From contig NZ_AKKK01000062.1 of NCBI RefSeq assembly GCF_000281065.1, forward strand, positions 124,001 to 188,000: a DNA stretch of 64,000 bases. The letters run 5' to 3'. The translations under genes were made by a program, and so were the position numbers. Numbering within the stretch: the first letter of the stretch is position 1; the number at the start of each line of letters is the position of its first letter. Positions 8,292 to 16,707 of this stretch are shown here, piece by piece. The DNA comes from Arthrobacter sp. M2012083. Lineage in GTDB: Bacteria; Actinomycetota; Actinomycetes; Actinomycetales; Micrococcaceae. The notes below the pieces were generated by a model. It saw nothing but the letters and a program-made list of their open reading frames with translations, was not told the origin of the DNA and ran no database searches.

Positions 8292-9365
8292 ATGAGCGAT
8301 CCCGTAGCCCAGCCCATCCGCATCAGTTCCGAGCCCGCGCAGCTCCAAGCCTTGGAACCCGTGCTCGAAAAAGTGCGGAGGGCAGTGGGCGACGTACCCG
8401 CGTTGCTAGCCATCGCGGAGGACATCGGACGGACGGCACCAAAGCCGGGCGAGGGGAACACCGCTAAGCTTTGGGAGCTCCTGGCCTCCGTCACATCAGT
8501 GGACATTGCTGCGGGTCGAGTGCTCGAACCGCACCTCGATGCTCTGGCGATCCTCGCCCAAGCCGACGCCGAGGGCGAACCCCAAGGGGCCTGGGGAGTC
8601 TTCGCAGCGGAAGGCCCAGGAATGAAACTCGAGGCCAAGAGCAACGCTGACGGCAACTACGTGCTCAACGGATCAAAGCCGTGGTGTTCGCTGGCCGGGC
8701 AGCTGGATTATGCCGTGATCACCGCGCACTCCGGAGATAGCACCAGGCGTGCCTTCGCCGTGGACCTGAAGGCCCCGGGAGTTACCTGCGAAACGCCTCA
8801 GTGGACCAGCCGCGGCCTGCAGGAAATCCCCAGCGGGACGGTCCACTTTGACCAGGTCGCAGCCCCGCCGGTGGGCCAAGAGGACTGGTATTTCAAGCGT
8901 CCCGGCTTCGCATGGGGTGGCATGGGCGTGGCTGCATGCTGGCTGGGTGGCGCCGTCGCCGTTGCTCGTGATTTTGCGGCTGCCCTGGCCAAAGCTGCAG
9001 GCAACGGCCGCGAACCCGACCAGATTGCGCTGGCTTCCTTAGGCGAAATCGATCGGATCATCACGTCCGCTACGGGATACCTTGCTGTTGCCGCAGAACG
9101 CATCGACTCCGGCGGGTTGGAGGGCTCAGATCCTGACGGCCCGAGCGCCTGGAGCGAAGCCCTCCGTGTGCGCGGGACTGTTGCCGCCGCCGTCGAGCGT
9201 GTTCAAATGCTGGTGTCGCAAAACCTCGGTCCCGGGCCGCTGGCTTTCAACGAGGCGTATGGAAAACGCATGGCTGACCTGTCGCTGTACATCAGGCAGC
9301 ATCACGCCATGCGGGACGATGCCCAACTGGGTGCACTGGCTCTGAAAGGGGACCGCGGATGGTAG
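8292..9365 (+). CDS. acyl-CoA dehydrogenase-like protein
   Basis: A 357-aa flavoprotein of the acyl-CoA dehydrogenase superfamily. The middle beta domain is recognisable (WGVFAAEGPGM, then YVLNGSKPWCSLAG), followed by a C-terminal four-helix region. The protein is shorter than the usual 380 or more residues, so it may be a specialised member that acts on something other than a free fatty acyl-CoA. The start is ATG with a poor ribosome site. Its stop overlaps the start of the next gene (ATG at 9359), pointing to translational coupling with the PIG-L/methyltransferase and glycosyltransferase genes. The pathway is not known to me. Confidence 0.8.
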   Translation: MSDPVAQPIRISSEPAQLQALEPVLEKVRRAVGDVPALLAIAEDIGRTAPKPGEGNTAKLWELLASVTSVDIAAGRVLEPHLDALAILAQADAEGEPQGAWGVFAAEGPGMKLEAKSNADGNYVLNGSKPWCSLAGQLDYAVITAHSGDSTRRAFAVDLKAPGVTCETPQWTSRGLQEIPSGTVHFDQVAAPPVGQEDWYFKRPGFAWGGMGVAACWLGGAVAVARDFAAALAKAAGNGREPDQIALASLGEIDRIITSATGYLAVAAERIDSGGLEGSDPDGPSAWSEALRVRGTVAAAVERVQMLVSQNLGPGPLAFNEAYGKRMADLSLYIRQHHAMRDDAQLGALALKGDRGW

Positions 9366-10723
9366 CTTTCTCGCACACGGACACCGGCACGTCGGAGTCG
9401 GAATGGGCGGCCAGCGGAGTTGCAGCCCTGCCGGAACTGCCGCTTGACCAGACCGAACTTGCGGCCACAGCCTTTGTGGTGCTGGCCGCGCACCCTGACG
9501 ACGAAACCCTGGGTGCCGGCGGCTTCCTGGCCAAACTTCATGCCGCCGGAGCGGCAGTGGAGGTTCTGCTGTGCACTGCCGGGGAAGCGTCGCACCCGTA
9601 CTCGCAAACCACGACGCCGGAACAGCTTGCCGCTGTCAGGCTCAGAGAGTTCGGAACGGCAGTGTCCGGGCTGGCTCCCAACGCCACGTGGCGCTTCTTG
9701 GAGCTCCCGGACGGGAAACTGGCGGCCAGCAGGGAGAGCATTGCTGAGGCCATACAGGCAACGATTGCCGAGATCGGGCGGCCCGACGAGGAAGTGACAA
9801 TCGTGGCCCCCTACCGCCACGACGGGCACACGGACCATGACACTCTTGGCGCCGTCGCCGCGGAGGTCGCGATGCAGGGCGGCCACGGTCTCTTGGAATA
9901 CCCCATCTGGTACTGGTTATGGGCCGGTCCGGAAGACGCGACGTGGGAGTCGTGGGTACGGGTGCCGCTTAGCCCGGAGCAGCAACGGGCCAAGACGAAG
10001 GCCATGGGCGCCCACGCCTCGCAAACGGAGCCGCTTTCCGATCAGCCCGGTGATGAGACACTCCTTTCGGACACTTTCCTGGAACACTTCGCCAGGCCAT
10101 GGGAAACCTTCGCTTGGCATCCTTCCAAGGCCGGCACCAACAGCGCCGCGGACGCGGAGCGCATCTTTGATGAGGTTCATGCCGGAGCAGATGACCCTTG
10201 GAGCTACACCACCAGCTGGTACGAGCGACGCAAGCGAGCGCTGACGCTTGCAGCCCTCCCGGAGGAATCGTATGCATCCGGCCTGGAACTGGGTTGCTCC
10301 ATCGGCACCCTCAGTGAGGAGCTCGCGCAGCGCTGCCAGCGGTTCCTGGGAGTTGACGCCAGCAGCGCAGCACTCGCCCAGGCAGCTGAGCGGCTTTCAC
10401 GAATTCCGGGTGCGCATACCCGGCACCTGACCATGCCCGGCGAGTGGCCTGAGGGAACATTTGATCTGGTGGTGTTGTCCGAGACGGGCTACTACCTCTC
10501 ACCGGATGAGCTCGGCGAATTACTGGCTCGGATTGAAGCGTCCACCCGGCCCGGCGGCACGTTGCTCCTGTGCCATTGGCGGCACCCCATCTCCGGCTGG
10601 CAGCTGGATGCCGACGGCGTCCATGCGATGGCCCGCAGCCAACTCGGCTGGCCAACGCACGGACTCTACCGCGAGAAGGACTTCATGCTGGAGGTTTTTC
10701 TTGCCCCGGACGGGACGCCATAG
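9359..10723 (+). CDS. bifunctional PIG-L deacetylase / NodS-like SAM methyltransferase
   Basis: A 454-aa fusion. Residues about 40-240 are a PIG-L (LmbE) zinc deacetylase: AHPDDE at 44-49 and HDGHTDHD at 154-161 supply the metal ligands and catalytic Asp. Residues about 280-450 are a class I methyltransferase of the NodS type with the SAM loop ELGCSIG at 310-316. PIG-L enzymes remove N-acyl groups from amino sugars, and NodS methylates the freed amine of a chito-oligosaccharide, so sequential deacetylation and N-methylation of an amino-sugar or similar amide is a reasonable inference. It overlaps the dehydrogenase gene by seven bases and precedes the glycosyltransferase by two. Confidence 0.88.
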   Translation: MVAFSHTDTGTSESEWAASGVAALPELPLDQTELAATAFVVLAAHPDDETLGAGGFLAKLHAAGAAVEVLLCTAGEASHPYSQTTTPEQLAAVRLREFGTAVSGLAPNATWRFLELPDGKLAASRESIAEAIQATIAEIGRPDEEVTIVAPYRHDGHTDHDTLGAVAAEVAMQGGHGLLEYPIWYWLWAGPEDATWESWVRVPLSPEQQRAKTKAMGAHASQTEPLSDQPGDETLLSDTFLEHFARPWETFAWHPSKAGTNSAADAERIFDEVHAGADDPWSYTTSWYERRKRALTLAALPEESYASGLELGCSIGTLSEELAQRCQRFLGVDASSAALAQAAERLSRIPGAHTRHLTMPGEWPEGTFDLVVLSETGYYLSPDELGELLARIEASTRPGGTLLLCHWRHPISGWQLDADGVHAMARSQLGWPTHGLYREKDFMLEVFLAPDGTP

Positions 10724-10725
10724 CC

Positions 10726-11484
10726 ATGCCTGGACAGCGGGAGATCAAGAGCGTGGCGGTAGTGATGCCCGCCCACAACGAGGACCAGCACATCGGCAAA
10801 GCCCTGCTCGCGCTGAAGGCTGCAGCGGACGTGCTGCAGCGGGACTACCGGGACATGGCAGTCAAGATCGTGGTGGTTCTGGACCATTGCACCGACAACT
10901 CGGCTGAGATCACCGCCGCGCATGTTGCCGGCGACGCGCGCTTCAGCGTGGTGGACGTGGAGCTGCGGAGCACGGGTGCCTGCCGTGACCTGGGTTTCCG
11001 CACCGCACTGGAATGCCTTGATGTTGACGGGACCGCGAGTATCTGGCTTGCCACCACCGATGCCGATTCGGCCGTCCCGCCACATTGGCTGACACGGCAA
11101 GTGGAACTGGCCATTATGGGAGCGGACGCCATCCTTGGATCCGTGGAGCCCGACCCGGCGGACATGGACCCGGCCATTCATCGACGATGGCTGGAACTCC
11201 ACCCCTTCCGGGAGGACCACCAGCACATCTACGGTGCCAACCTGGGCATCCGCGCTTCGGCCTATCTCAGTGCGGGCGGCTTCCCTGGGCTCCGCGCCCA
11301 CGAGGACCGCGTCCTGGTGGAACGGCTCCGCCGCCACGGTTTCGCAGTCACCGCCACGGACACTATCCGTGTTGTGACCTCGGGCCGGACATATGCCCGC
11401 GCGCCGGAAGGATTCGCCGCGTATCTTCGCTCCCTCGCAGCGGAGCTTCCGACTGCCGGGCTTCCGACCGCGGCCAGCGGCTAG
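10726..11484 (+). CDS. GT2-family glycosyltransferase
   Basis: A 252-aa GT-A fold enzyme with an N-terminal VAVVMPAHNE nucleotide-sugar binding start. DADS, near residue 115, is the metal-binding DxD motif, and AHEDRVLVERL is the acceptor-side ED motif. No membrane segments are evident, so it is cytoplasmic. It begins two bases after the PIG-L/methyltransferase stop and is the last gene of the three-gene unit. Its TAG stop shares the tetranucleotide CTAG with the convergent adenylate-kinase-like gene. Donor and acceptor are unknown. Confidence 0.85.
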   Translation: MPGQREIKSVAVVMPAHNEDQHIGKALLALKAAADVLQRDYRDMAVKIVVVLDHCTDNSAEITAAHVAGDARFSVVDVELRSTGACRDLGFRTALECLDVDGTASIWLATTDADSAVPPHWLTRQVELAIMGADAILGSVEPDPADMDPAIHRRWLELHPFREDHQHIYGANLGIRASAYLSAGGFPGLRAHEDRVLVERLRRHGFAVTATDTIRVVTSGRTYARAPEGFAAYLRSLAAELPTAGLPTAASG

Positions 11485-12059
11485 CCTTTCAGCGCCCCCT
11501 CCAACGCGGCAATCGCTGCCTTCGTAATGGTTTCCCGTTGCCCTGATCCATCAAGGGTGAGCAGAATCCCGCGGTGCGAGTACGCCGTCAGCACTGGTTG
11601 CGTCTCGTCCCGGTACAGTGCCAGACGGCGTTTAATCACGGGCTCCGTGTCGTCGGCGCGCCCCTCTTCCTGCGCTCGGAGCAGCATCCGTGCAATGAGT
11701 TCATCGTCGGAACCCGTTAGCTCGAGGACCACTTCAAGGGCCTGCTGCCGATCAGCGAGTATCTCGTCCAGCGCACCAATCTGGATGACGGTCCTGGGAT
11801 AGCCGTCCAGGAGGAAACCGGCCGCGGCATCGGCTTCTTCAAGCCGCGCCCTGAGCATTGCCGTGGTGACGTGGTCCGGCACAAACTCGCCGCGATCCAT
11901 ATATCCGCTGGCTTCAGCACCCAACTCTGTCTTGTCGCGGACGTGGGCGCGGAACAGCTCACCCGTAGAAATGGCAGGGATCCCAAAATGCCGCGCGATG
12001 TGCTCCGCCTGCGTGCCTTTGCCGGATCCCGGAGGGCCCATGATGATCAATCGCGCCAT
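11481..12059 (-). CDS. adenylate kinase-family nucleoside monophosphate kinase
   Basis: A 192-aa P-loop kinase: GPPGSGKGTQ at residues 8-17, the AMP-binding TGELFR, and LDGYPRT. It has the short LID (RADDTEPVIKRR) of bacterial short-form adenylate kinases. It would transfer phosphate from ATP to AMP or a related NMP. The context is not the usual ribosomal-protein/secY operon, so this is probably a second, paralogous kinase rather than the housekeeping adk. The frame is open to 12122, but the ATG at 12059 fits the family N-terminus (MARLIIMGPPG). The ribosome site is weak. Confidence 0.85.
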   Translation of the reverse strand: MARLIIMGPPGSGKGTQAEHIARHFGIPAISTGELFRAHVRDKTELGAEASGYMDRGEFVPDHVTTAMLRARLEEADAAAGFLLDGYPRTVIQIGALDEILADRQQALEVVLELTGSDDELIARMLLRAQEEGRADDTEPVIKRRLALYRDETQPVLTAYSHRGILLTLDGSGQRETITKAAIAALEGALKG

Positions 12060-12104
12060 GACACTGGTCCGTTTCGAGAGGCAGCCGGGACTTAACCATA
12101 CGCC

Positions 12105-12133
12105 GACGACGGCGGGAGGCACCCGCCGTCGTC
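12105..12133. terminator. hairpin between adenylate-kinase-like gene and SRPBCC gene
   Basis: A 12-bp perfect stem (12105-12116 with 12122-12133) and a 5-base loop. It lies 28 bases downstream of the SRPBCC stop on the minus strand, the place expected for the terminator of the ArsR-SRPBCC operon. The T-run lies on the plus-strand side. Confidence 0.65.
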
Positions 12134-12160
12134 GTCATCTTTTTGCTGGTGGTCCAGCCG

Positions 12161-12658
12161 TCAGGCGTTGGCGGTTTCCGTCAGGAGGCCATCAATCTGT
12201 TCAATGGCTTCCCGCAGTCCCTCCTCCATGCCCATCTCGGCCATCTTCTGCATCTGCTCCTCGGACTCGAAGGTGGACGTGATGGTCATTCGAGTGCGAT
12301 TGTCCAAGGGTTCGAGCTTTACGGTGGCGTGAGTGATACCGAGTTCATCCACGGGCGCTCCCTGCTCGTCCGCGAAGCCGTCGTCGAACTCAAGGTGGTC
12401 CGGGGCGTTGATGGCGGTGAACTTCCACCAGCCCCGCGCTTTGGTTCCATCCGGCCCCGTCATGTAATAGGCGGCCTTGCCACCAACAGTGAACTCATGC
12501 GTCTCAAAAGTGGCCGGCCATGTGGGCGGCCCCCACCAACGCTCAAGCTGCCGGGGGTCTTCCCAGATCCTCCAAACGCGCTTCACGTCGGCAGTGAATT
12601 CGGTAACAATGCTGAAGCTCAGGGCCTCAACATCCTTGTTTACGCTGACGACTGTCAT
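12161..12658 (-). CDS. SRPBCC (AHSA1/CalC-type) ligand-binding protein
   Basis: A 165-aa START/Bet v1-fold protein of the AHSA1 subgroup. Diagnostic features are VKRVWRIWEDPRQLERWWGP near the N-terminus and GTKARGWWKF with HLEFDDGF in the middle. These bind small hydrophobic ligands; the ligand here is unknown. Its start overlaps the stop of the upstream ArsR-type regulator by four bases, the widespread ArsR-SRPBCC arrangement in which the repressor controls both genes. Confidence 0.88.
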   Translation of the reverse strand: MTVVSVNKDVEALSFSIVTEFTADVKRVWRIWEDPRQLERWWGPPTWPATFETHEFTVGGKAAYYMTGPDGTKARGWWKFTAINAPDHLEFDDGFADEQGAPVDELGITHATVKLEPLDNRTRMTITSTFESEEQMQKMAEMGMEEGLREAIEQIDGLLTETANA

Positions 12659-13017
12659 GGCAGATCCCTTTCATCATCTTCGGCGAGTATGTCCGCGATC
12701 CGGCCGGCGCGTTGCCGCCAGATCATTTCAAGTTGATCCAGCAGATGGCGGGCTTTCTGTAATCCTTCATGGTTCCCCCGCACGATCTGCTCCCTCCCAC
12801 GCTTTTCCTTGGTGACCAGGGAGGCCCGTTCCAAGACCGCGACATGTTTCTGCACGGCCGCGAAACTCATGGCGTAGAGCGCGGTGAGCCCGGAGACCGA
12901 GTACTCCCCCGCAGTCACCCGGGCCACGATGTCCCTGCGCGTAGCATCCGCCAACGCGTGGAACAGGCGGTCGGTTTCGGCGTCCGAGGGTTTTGTCTTG
13001 AGCTGATCTACAACCAT
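12655..13017 (-). CDS. ArsR-family winged-helix repressor
   Basis: A 120-aa metalloregulator-like winged helix protein (FHALADATRRDIVARV, then the recognition region SFAAVQKHVAVLERASLV). The metal-binding CxC motif of classical ArsR/SmtB is absent, as in the subgroup paired with SRPBCC proteins, so the signal is probably not a metal. The ATG start codon lies inside a perfect palindrome that should be its own operator. It is the first gene of a two-gene operon. Confidence 0.9.
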   Translation of the reverse strand: MVVDQLKTKPSDAETDRLFHALADATRRDIVARVTAGEYSVSGLTALYAMSFAAVQKHVAVLERASLVTKEKRGREQIVRGNHEGLQKARHLLDQLEMIWRQRAGRIADILAEDDERDLP

Positions 13018-13026
13018 TTGGTTGTA
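13009..13026. promoter_or_regulatory. ArsR operator overlapping the start codon
   Basis: TACAACCA-TT-TGGTTGTA: perfect 8-bp arms with a 2-bp centre. The minus-strand ATG at 13017-13015 lies in its middle, so Met-Val-Val is encoded by the right half of the site. Repressor binding would cover the -10 region, the transcription start and the start codon at once. Confidence 0.75.
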
Positions 13027-13054
13027 CGATATCGCTGCTCGTCGAGCCAGTCAA
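13026..13054 (-). promoter_or_regulatory. predicted promoter of the ArsR operon (leaderless transcript)
   Basis: On the minus strand, TTGACT (13054-13049), a 17-base spacer and TATCGT (13031-13026) make a good sigma-70 type promoter. Only eight bases separate the -10 from the ATG, so transcription should begin at or next to the start codon, giving a leaderless mRNA. This agrees with the lack of a Shine-Dalgarno sequence. Confidence 0.6.
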
Positions 13055-13234
13055 GAGGCTAGGTGGGCGAGATCGCCGGATCGCTGCGAGTTCGCCGGAA
13101 GGCTCCCCGCGATCTGACACGATTCCCGCGACGTCGCCTCCAAGCACACGCCGCCCCCATTCCCGCAAGGCCTGTATTAAACCCTCAAGAAGCTCGATAA
13201 TGTAAGCATGCTGATCAATATCGAATAGGAGGAC

Positions 13235-13978
13235 ATGATGACCACGAAAGTGAACAAGACCATCATGGTCAACGTTCCGGTCAGTGCGGCCTACAGGCAA
13301 TGGACCAAGTTCGAGGAGTTTCCGCACTTCATGGGCGGGGTCGAGCGCGTGACACGGCTCAGCGACGACCGGCTGGAATGGGTGGCCGAAATAGCGGGAG
13401 TCCATCGCCGCTGGGAGGCCAAGATCGTTCAGCAGGACGTGGACCGCGCTGTGGCCTGGGCCGCCGTCGAGGGTGCCAAGAATGCCGGCTGGGTTGATTT
13501 CAAGGAAGCGGGACCAAGCCAGACGTCCCTGCATCTGTCCTTGGAATACGAACCTCACGGCGTCCTCGAATTCCTGGGAGACAAGTTGCACATTGTTGAA
13601 AGGCAGGCTGAGTCAGACTTGAAGAAGTTCAAGGAGTACATCGAGAAGCAGGCACCGGAGACCGGCGTCGAGACCACGGGGTCAACCACCCCGGCCAGCG
13701 CCACCGGCACGACAACCGGGGCGGCTGCCGCCACCGGCACTGCCGCCACCGGCACTGCCGCCACCGGTACTTCCGGCACCGCCACCTCGGATTCGTCACC
13801 GATCGTCGATCCCGTCACCCATCCCTTCGACCAGACCAATGGGCTGGCTGACATGGACGGCGACTCCGACGAAACCGCCGACAGCGATACCCGCAGCGCC
13901 GCCGAACGGCAGAAAGACGAGGACCGCGGCCCAGGCTTCATACCGCCCCAGAGCGGCTGGCTGCCGGGACAGCGGTAA
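13235..13978 (+). CDS. SRPBCC (polyketide cyclase/COQ10-like) protein with Thr/Ala repeat tail
   Basis: A 247-aa protein. Residues about 3-140 form a START-type domain (VNVPVSAAYRQWTKFEEFPHFM; VAWAAVEGAKNAGWVDF). A low-complexity Ala/Thr/Gly stretch follows at about 145-185, then an acidic C-terminus. The DNA for the low-complexity part contains three tandem 15-bp units at 13726-13770. The start ATG (13235; an ATG follows at 13238) has AGGAGGA ahead of it, an excellent ribosome site. A paralogue with the same domain and a similar acidic tail lies at 36876-37469. The ligand is unknown; homologues are often stress-related. Confidence 0.85.
   Translation: MMTTKVNKTIMVNVPVSAAYRQWTKFEEFPHFMGGVERVTRLSDDRLEWVAEIAGVHRRWEAKIVQQDVDRAVAWAAVEGAKNAGWVDFKEAGPSQTSLHLSLEYEPHGVLEFLGDKLHIVERQAESDLKKFKEYIEKQAPETGVETTGSTTPASATGTTTGAAAATGTAATGTAATGTSGTATSDSSPIVDPVTHPFDQTNGLADMDGDSDETADSDTRSAAERQKDEDRGPGFIPPQSGWLPGQR
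13726..13770. repeat. 15-bp in-frame tandem repeat
   Basis: Three consecutive copies of TGCCGCCACCGGCAC (the last with one change), encoding repeated A-A-T-G-T units in the linker of the SRPBCC protein. Copy number can vary without breaking the frame. Confidence 0.9.
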
Positions 13979-13993
13979 GCCCCTCATATCGAA

Positions 13994-14025
13994 TGCCGCC
14001 CGGGTTCAACGCGACCCGGGCGGCA
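13994..14025. terminator. hairpin between convergent SRPBCC and lyase genes
   Basis: A 12-bp perfect stem (13994-14005 with 14014-14025) and an 8-base loop, 15 bases after the SRPBCC stop and 43 bases before the end of the convergent rhamnogalacturonan lyase gene. No long T-run follows on either side. Confidence 0.75.
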
Positions 14026-14068
14026 CTCACTTGTTATGCGCTTTAGAGGGCCTGCGCCAGGAAACCGG

Positions 14069-16096
14069 CTACTTCCCCGCGTAGACGACGGCGGGAGTCG
14101 CCTGAGCCTGCATGCCCTCACCAATAAAGAAGCTCGGGTGCGGAGGCTGGTTGTAGGCGACGTTTTCGCGGGCCACGGCTGTACGGTAGACAGTGTCATG
14201 CATCAGGGTCCGCAGGCGAACCTCGGTGGGAGCTGTGGTGGTGTAGATCCGCAACTCACTGCTGTCCGTGGACGGCCAGGCGATCTCTTCGCGCCAGTCA
14301 CCCAGGATGTCCGCTTGGATTGACGGGTTGCCTTTGGTGGTGTTGTTACTGCGTGCACCTTCGGCAGTCAGGAGCCTGTCGCTGGACTCGGTTTCCCAGT
14401 TCCATTTGGAGATCGTGGGAACGCCGCGAGACAACGTGGGGTCATAGTCGTGGTCCACAATTTCGCGAAGCAGGTCACCGTCCCACCACGCCAGGAAGTT
14501 CGCTGCAGGGATCTTCCCGGCGATCAGCTCACCCTTGGCCGATACCAGCTGGCCAACCGGTGAATCCCACGCGGCCGTACCTCCGACGGCCCATCCTTCC
14601 GCCCCGGCATGGCGGGGATCGATGTCACCCGCCGCACCGCGACCGGTGTCCCTGCCCGCGGGAATACTCCAGAGGACTTCACCGGTAGCGGCGTCGCGGA
14701 ATGTTGCTCCACGGTTGCCGCTCTGGCTCATGCTCTCGTGGACGGCGAACGTCTCCAGCCCGGGCCTGGATGGGTCGAGGTCGCTGGTGTGTATGGCATC
14801 GCCGTGGCCAAGCTTGGTGTTGTAAAGAGGCTGCCCATTCTCGTCGATCGTCATGGAACCGAAGACGAACTCGTCCTTGCCATCCTGGTCCACGTCGGCA
14901 ACGGATAAGTTGTGGTTACCCTGCCCCTTGTATTCATCCCCGGCAAGGTTCGAATCGAAGGTCCAGCGCTTCACGAGCTTGCCGTCCACCAGATCGTAGG
15001 TGACCAGGACGGTGCGCGTGTAGTAGCCGCGGCTGACCATCATGGATGGATGCTCACCGTCGAGGTAGGCCACTCCAGCGAGGAAGCGGTCTACGCGATT
15101 GCCGTAGCTGTCGCCCCAGCTGGCGACAGCGCCACGCGGGGGCTCGTAGGCCACGGTGTCCAGGATGGTGCCCGTCCCGCCGTTGAAGACGGTCAGGAAT
15201 TCAGGACCGGAAAGGATGTAACCGGCACTATTGCGGAAGTCGGCGTCGGCATTCCCGATGACCGTTCCGGCGGCATCGCGGGTGCCGTCCGCTGTCTTGA
15301 GGGAAACCTCAGCCTTGCCATCGCCGTCGAAGTCGTAGGCCAAAACCTGGGTGTAATGCGCGCCGGCGCGGATGTTGCGGCCCAGGTCAATGCGCCACAG
15401 CTTGGTGCCATCGAGCTTGTAGGCGTCCACGTAGACGTTGCCCGTGTATCCGGACTGGGAGTTGTCCTTGGCGTTGGACGGCGCCCAAGTTTGAATAACC
15501 TCATACTTTCCGTCACCGTCGAGGTCCGCGACGGTCGCATCGTTGGCGGAGTAGGTATAGGGCTTCCCGTCAGGGGTCACTCCATCGGCCGGTTTGTCCA
15601 ACTTGATGGCCACATAGTTCTGTGCCAGCGGCGTAACGGCTTCGCTCAGCTTGTCCTCGCCTTGCCCGTTACCGACGGTTTTGATGACGTAGTTGGACTC
15701 CGCTGTTCCCCCCGGGTCCACGAACATTGTGGCATTTCGGAGGGGTTCCGGGGTGATGTTTACCCCGTCACGCAGGACTTGGAAGCCAACGCTGTCCTTG
15801 TCCAAGCCGAGCAAGCGCCAGCTCACCGTGACGCCCTGATCCGTCAGGACAGCAACCGGCGCCCGGTCCAGGTTCTCCACTTGCCGCTTCAGGGTGGATG
15901 GATCCTTAGCGGCAGGCACGACGCCGGGGAGGCTGGTTTGTGCTGCTTGCGGGAGTTGGACGGGGGCTGCTTGAGCGAGCGGGACGCCCGTCAGCGCGAT
16001 GGCGGCAGCGGCGAGTGAAGCAGAGGCCGCCATGGGGACGGCCTTCCATGCACGGCCCCGGTTACTACGGTAGGAACATTTCGAAGGGTAAGCCAA
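14069..16096 (-). CDS. secreted rhamnogalacturonan lyase (PL11)
   Basis: A 675-aa secreted enzyme that cleaves the rhamnogalacturonan I backbone of pectin by beta-elimination. Residues 1-44 are a signal peptide (basic start, hydrophobic core, AQA-A cleavage site). Mature-protein features of PL11 beta-propeller lyases are DLDGDGK, DFDGDGK and DVDQDGK calcium loops, QGNHNLSV, DILGDWREE and the C-terminal HDTVYRTAV with YNQPPHPSF. The start is TTG with AAGGAG seven bases upstream. It is monocistronic; a LacI-type near-palindrome lies upstream. It indicates plant-debris utilisation. Confidence 0.93.
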   Translation of the reverse strand: MAYPSKCSYRSNRGRAWKAVPMAASASLAAAAIALTGVPLAQAAPVQLPQAAQTSLPGVVPAAKDPSTLKRQVENLDRAPVAVLTDQGVTVSWRLLGLDKDSVGFQVLRDGVNITPEPLRNATMFVDPGGTAESNYVIKTVGNGQGEDKLSEAVTPLAQNYVAIKLDKPADGVTPDGKPYTYSANDATVADLDGDGKYEVIQTWAPSNAKDNSQSGYTGNVYVDAYKLDGTKLWRIDLGRNIRAGAHYTQVLAYDFDGDGKAEVSLKTADGTRDAAGTVIGNADADFRNSAGYILSGPEFLTVFNGGTGTILDTVAYEPPRGAVASWGDSYGNRVDRFLAGVAYLDGEHPSMMVSRGYYTRTVLVTYDLVDGKLVKRWTFDSNLAGDEYKGQGNHNLSVADVDQDGKDEFVFGSMTIDENGQPLYNTKLGHGDAIHTSDLDPSRPGLETFAVHESMSQSGNRGATFRDAATGEVLWSIPAGRDTGRGAAGDIDPRHAGAEGWAVGGTAAWDSPVGQLVSAKGELIAGKIPAANFLAWWDGDLLREIVDHDYDPTLSRGVPTISKWNWETESSDRLLTAEGARSNNTTKGNPSIQADILGDWREEIAWPSTDSSELRIYTTTAPTEVRLRTLMHDTVYRTAVARENVAYNQPPHPSFFIGEGMQAQATPAVVYAGK

Positions 16097-16523
16097 AGAA
16101 CATCTCCTTTGATGCCGGGCGGCAGTAGGTCTGCCACGTCGTGTTGGAACGTTTCACACACGCCGAACAGAATCGCCTCCAATCATGGGGCGATCATGAT
16201 GCGGCGCGAGAAAACGCTTTCCGCCCACAAGGTTTACCAGCGCCTCAATCGTCCGGTCAAGGGTTTGACAAGAAATGAGCGTGTTCTACCCCGCTGGACT
16301 TGCCGCCCGCCGGTTGCAGCAGTCCCCACGGTTAAACGGAGTCATGAGGAACGTGTAATCGGTCACACTTGGCCGGATTTACTTGTCAACCGTGGTGGGC
16401 AGCATGAACCATGAATGAGGGAATTCGTTCCCATACAAGCTGAATCAGCAATCCTCACCGACGAGGATGCGGCCCCTGCGAAGAAGCTTGGGGCTGTTAA
16501 CGGCCTGAGTGAAAGTACTGACA
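16097..16523. other. 427-base intergenic region upstream of lyase and mini-ORF
   Basis: The region holds the promoter of the lyase on the minus strand and, presumably, of the small ORF on the plus strand. It contains the LacI-like site at 16210-16221 and two very short hairpins: GGGAA-TTCG-TTCCC near 16420, and ATCCTC/GAGGAT near 16452-16469. No longer reading frame in it looks coding. Confidence 0.6.
16210..16221. promoter_or_regulatory. LacI-type operator candidate upstream of the lyase
   Basis: GAAAACGCTTTC resembles LacI/GalR-family sites with a central CG and GAAA/TTTC arms; only the two bases flanking CG break the symmetry. It lies about 115 bases before the TTG start of the lyase. No LacI gene is adjacent. 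Confidence 0.35.
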
Positions 16524-16694
16524 ATGACGACACATACTGACTCCATTACGCTGAAAATCTGGGACAAGTCGGCAATCGACCACACCATCGATGCCGCCAT
16601 TGAATCCCTCTCCCACCGCGCTGCCGCTGAAAACTGCGGAATCGCCGTTACCCTGAGCGGACCTAAGACCTTCACGGTCAGCCTGAACCGCTAA
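16524..16694 (+). CDS. small hypothetical protein
   Basis: A 56-aa protein with no signal peptide and no recognised domain, containing a helix-like middle (IDHTIDAAIESLSHRAAAENCG) and a short strand-rich end. Translation could also begin at a GTG at 16509; I prefer the ATG at 16524 because of the start MTTHTDS. A very strong hairpin follows directly, which supports a real transcription unit. The function is unknown. Confidence 0.5.
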   Translation: MTTHTDSITLKIWDKSAIDHTIDAAIESLSHRAAAENCGIAVTLSGPKTFTVSLNR

Positions 16695-16707
16695 GCAGTT
16701 CAAGCAC

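Noticed and set aside
12767..13591. A 274-codon minus-strand frame across the ArsR promoter
   Set aside because: It crosses the ArsR gene, its operator and the SRPBCC gene in the wrong frame and shows no protein-like features.
14912..16018. A 368-codon plus-strand frame opposite the rhamnogalacturonan lyase
   Set aside because: The lyase has clear PL11 motifs and a signal peptide; the opposite frame is a GC-bias shadow.
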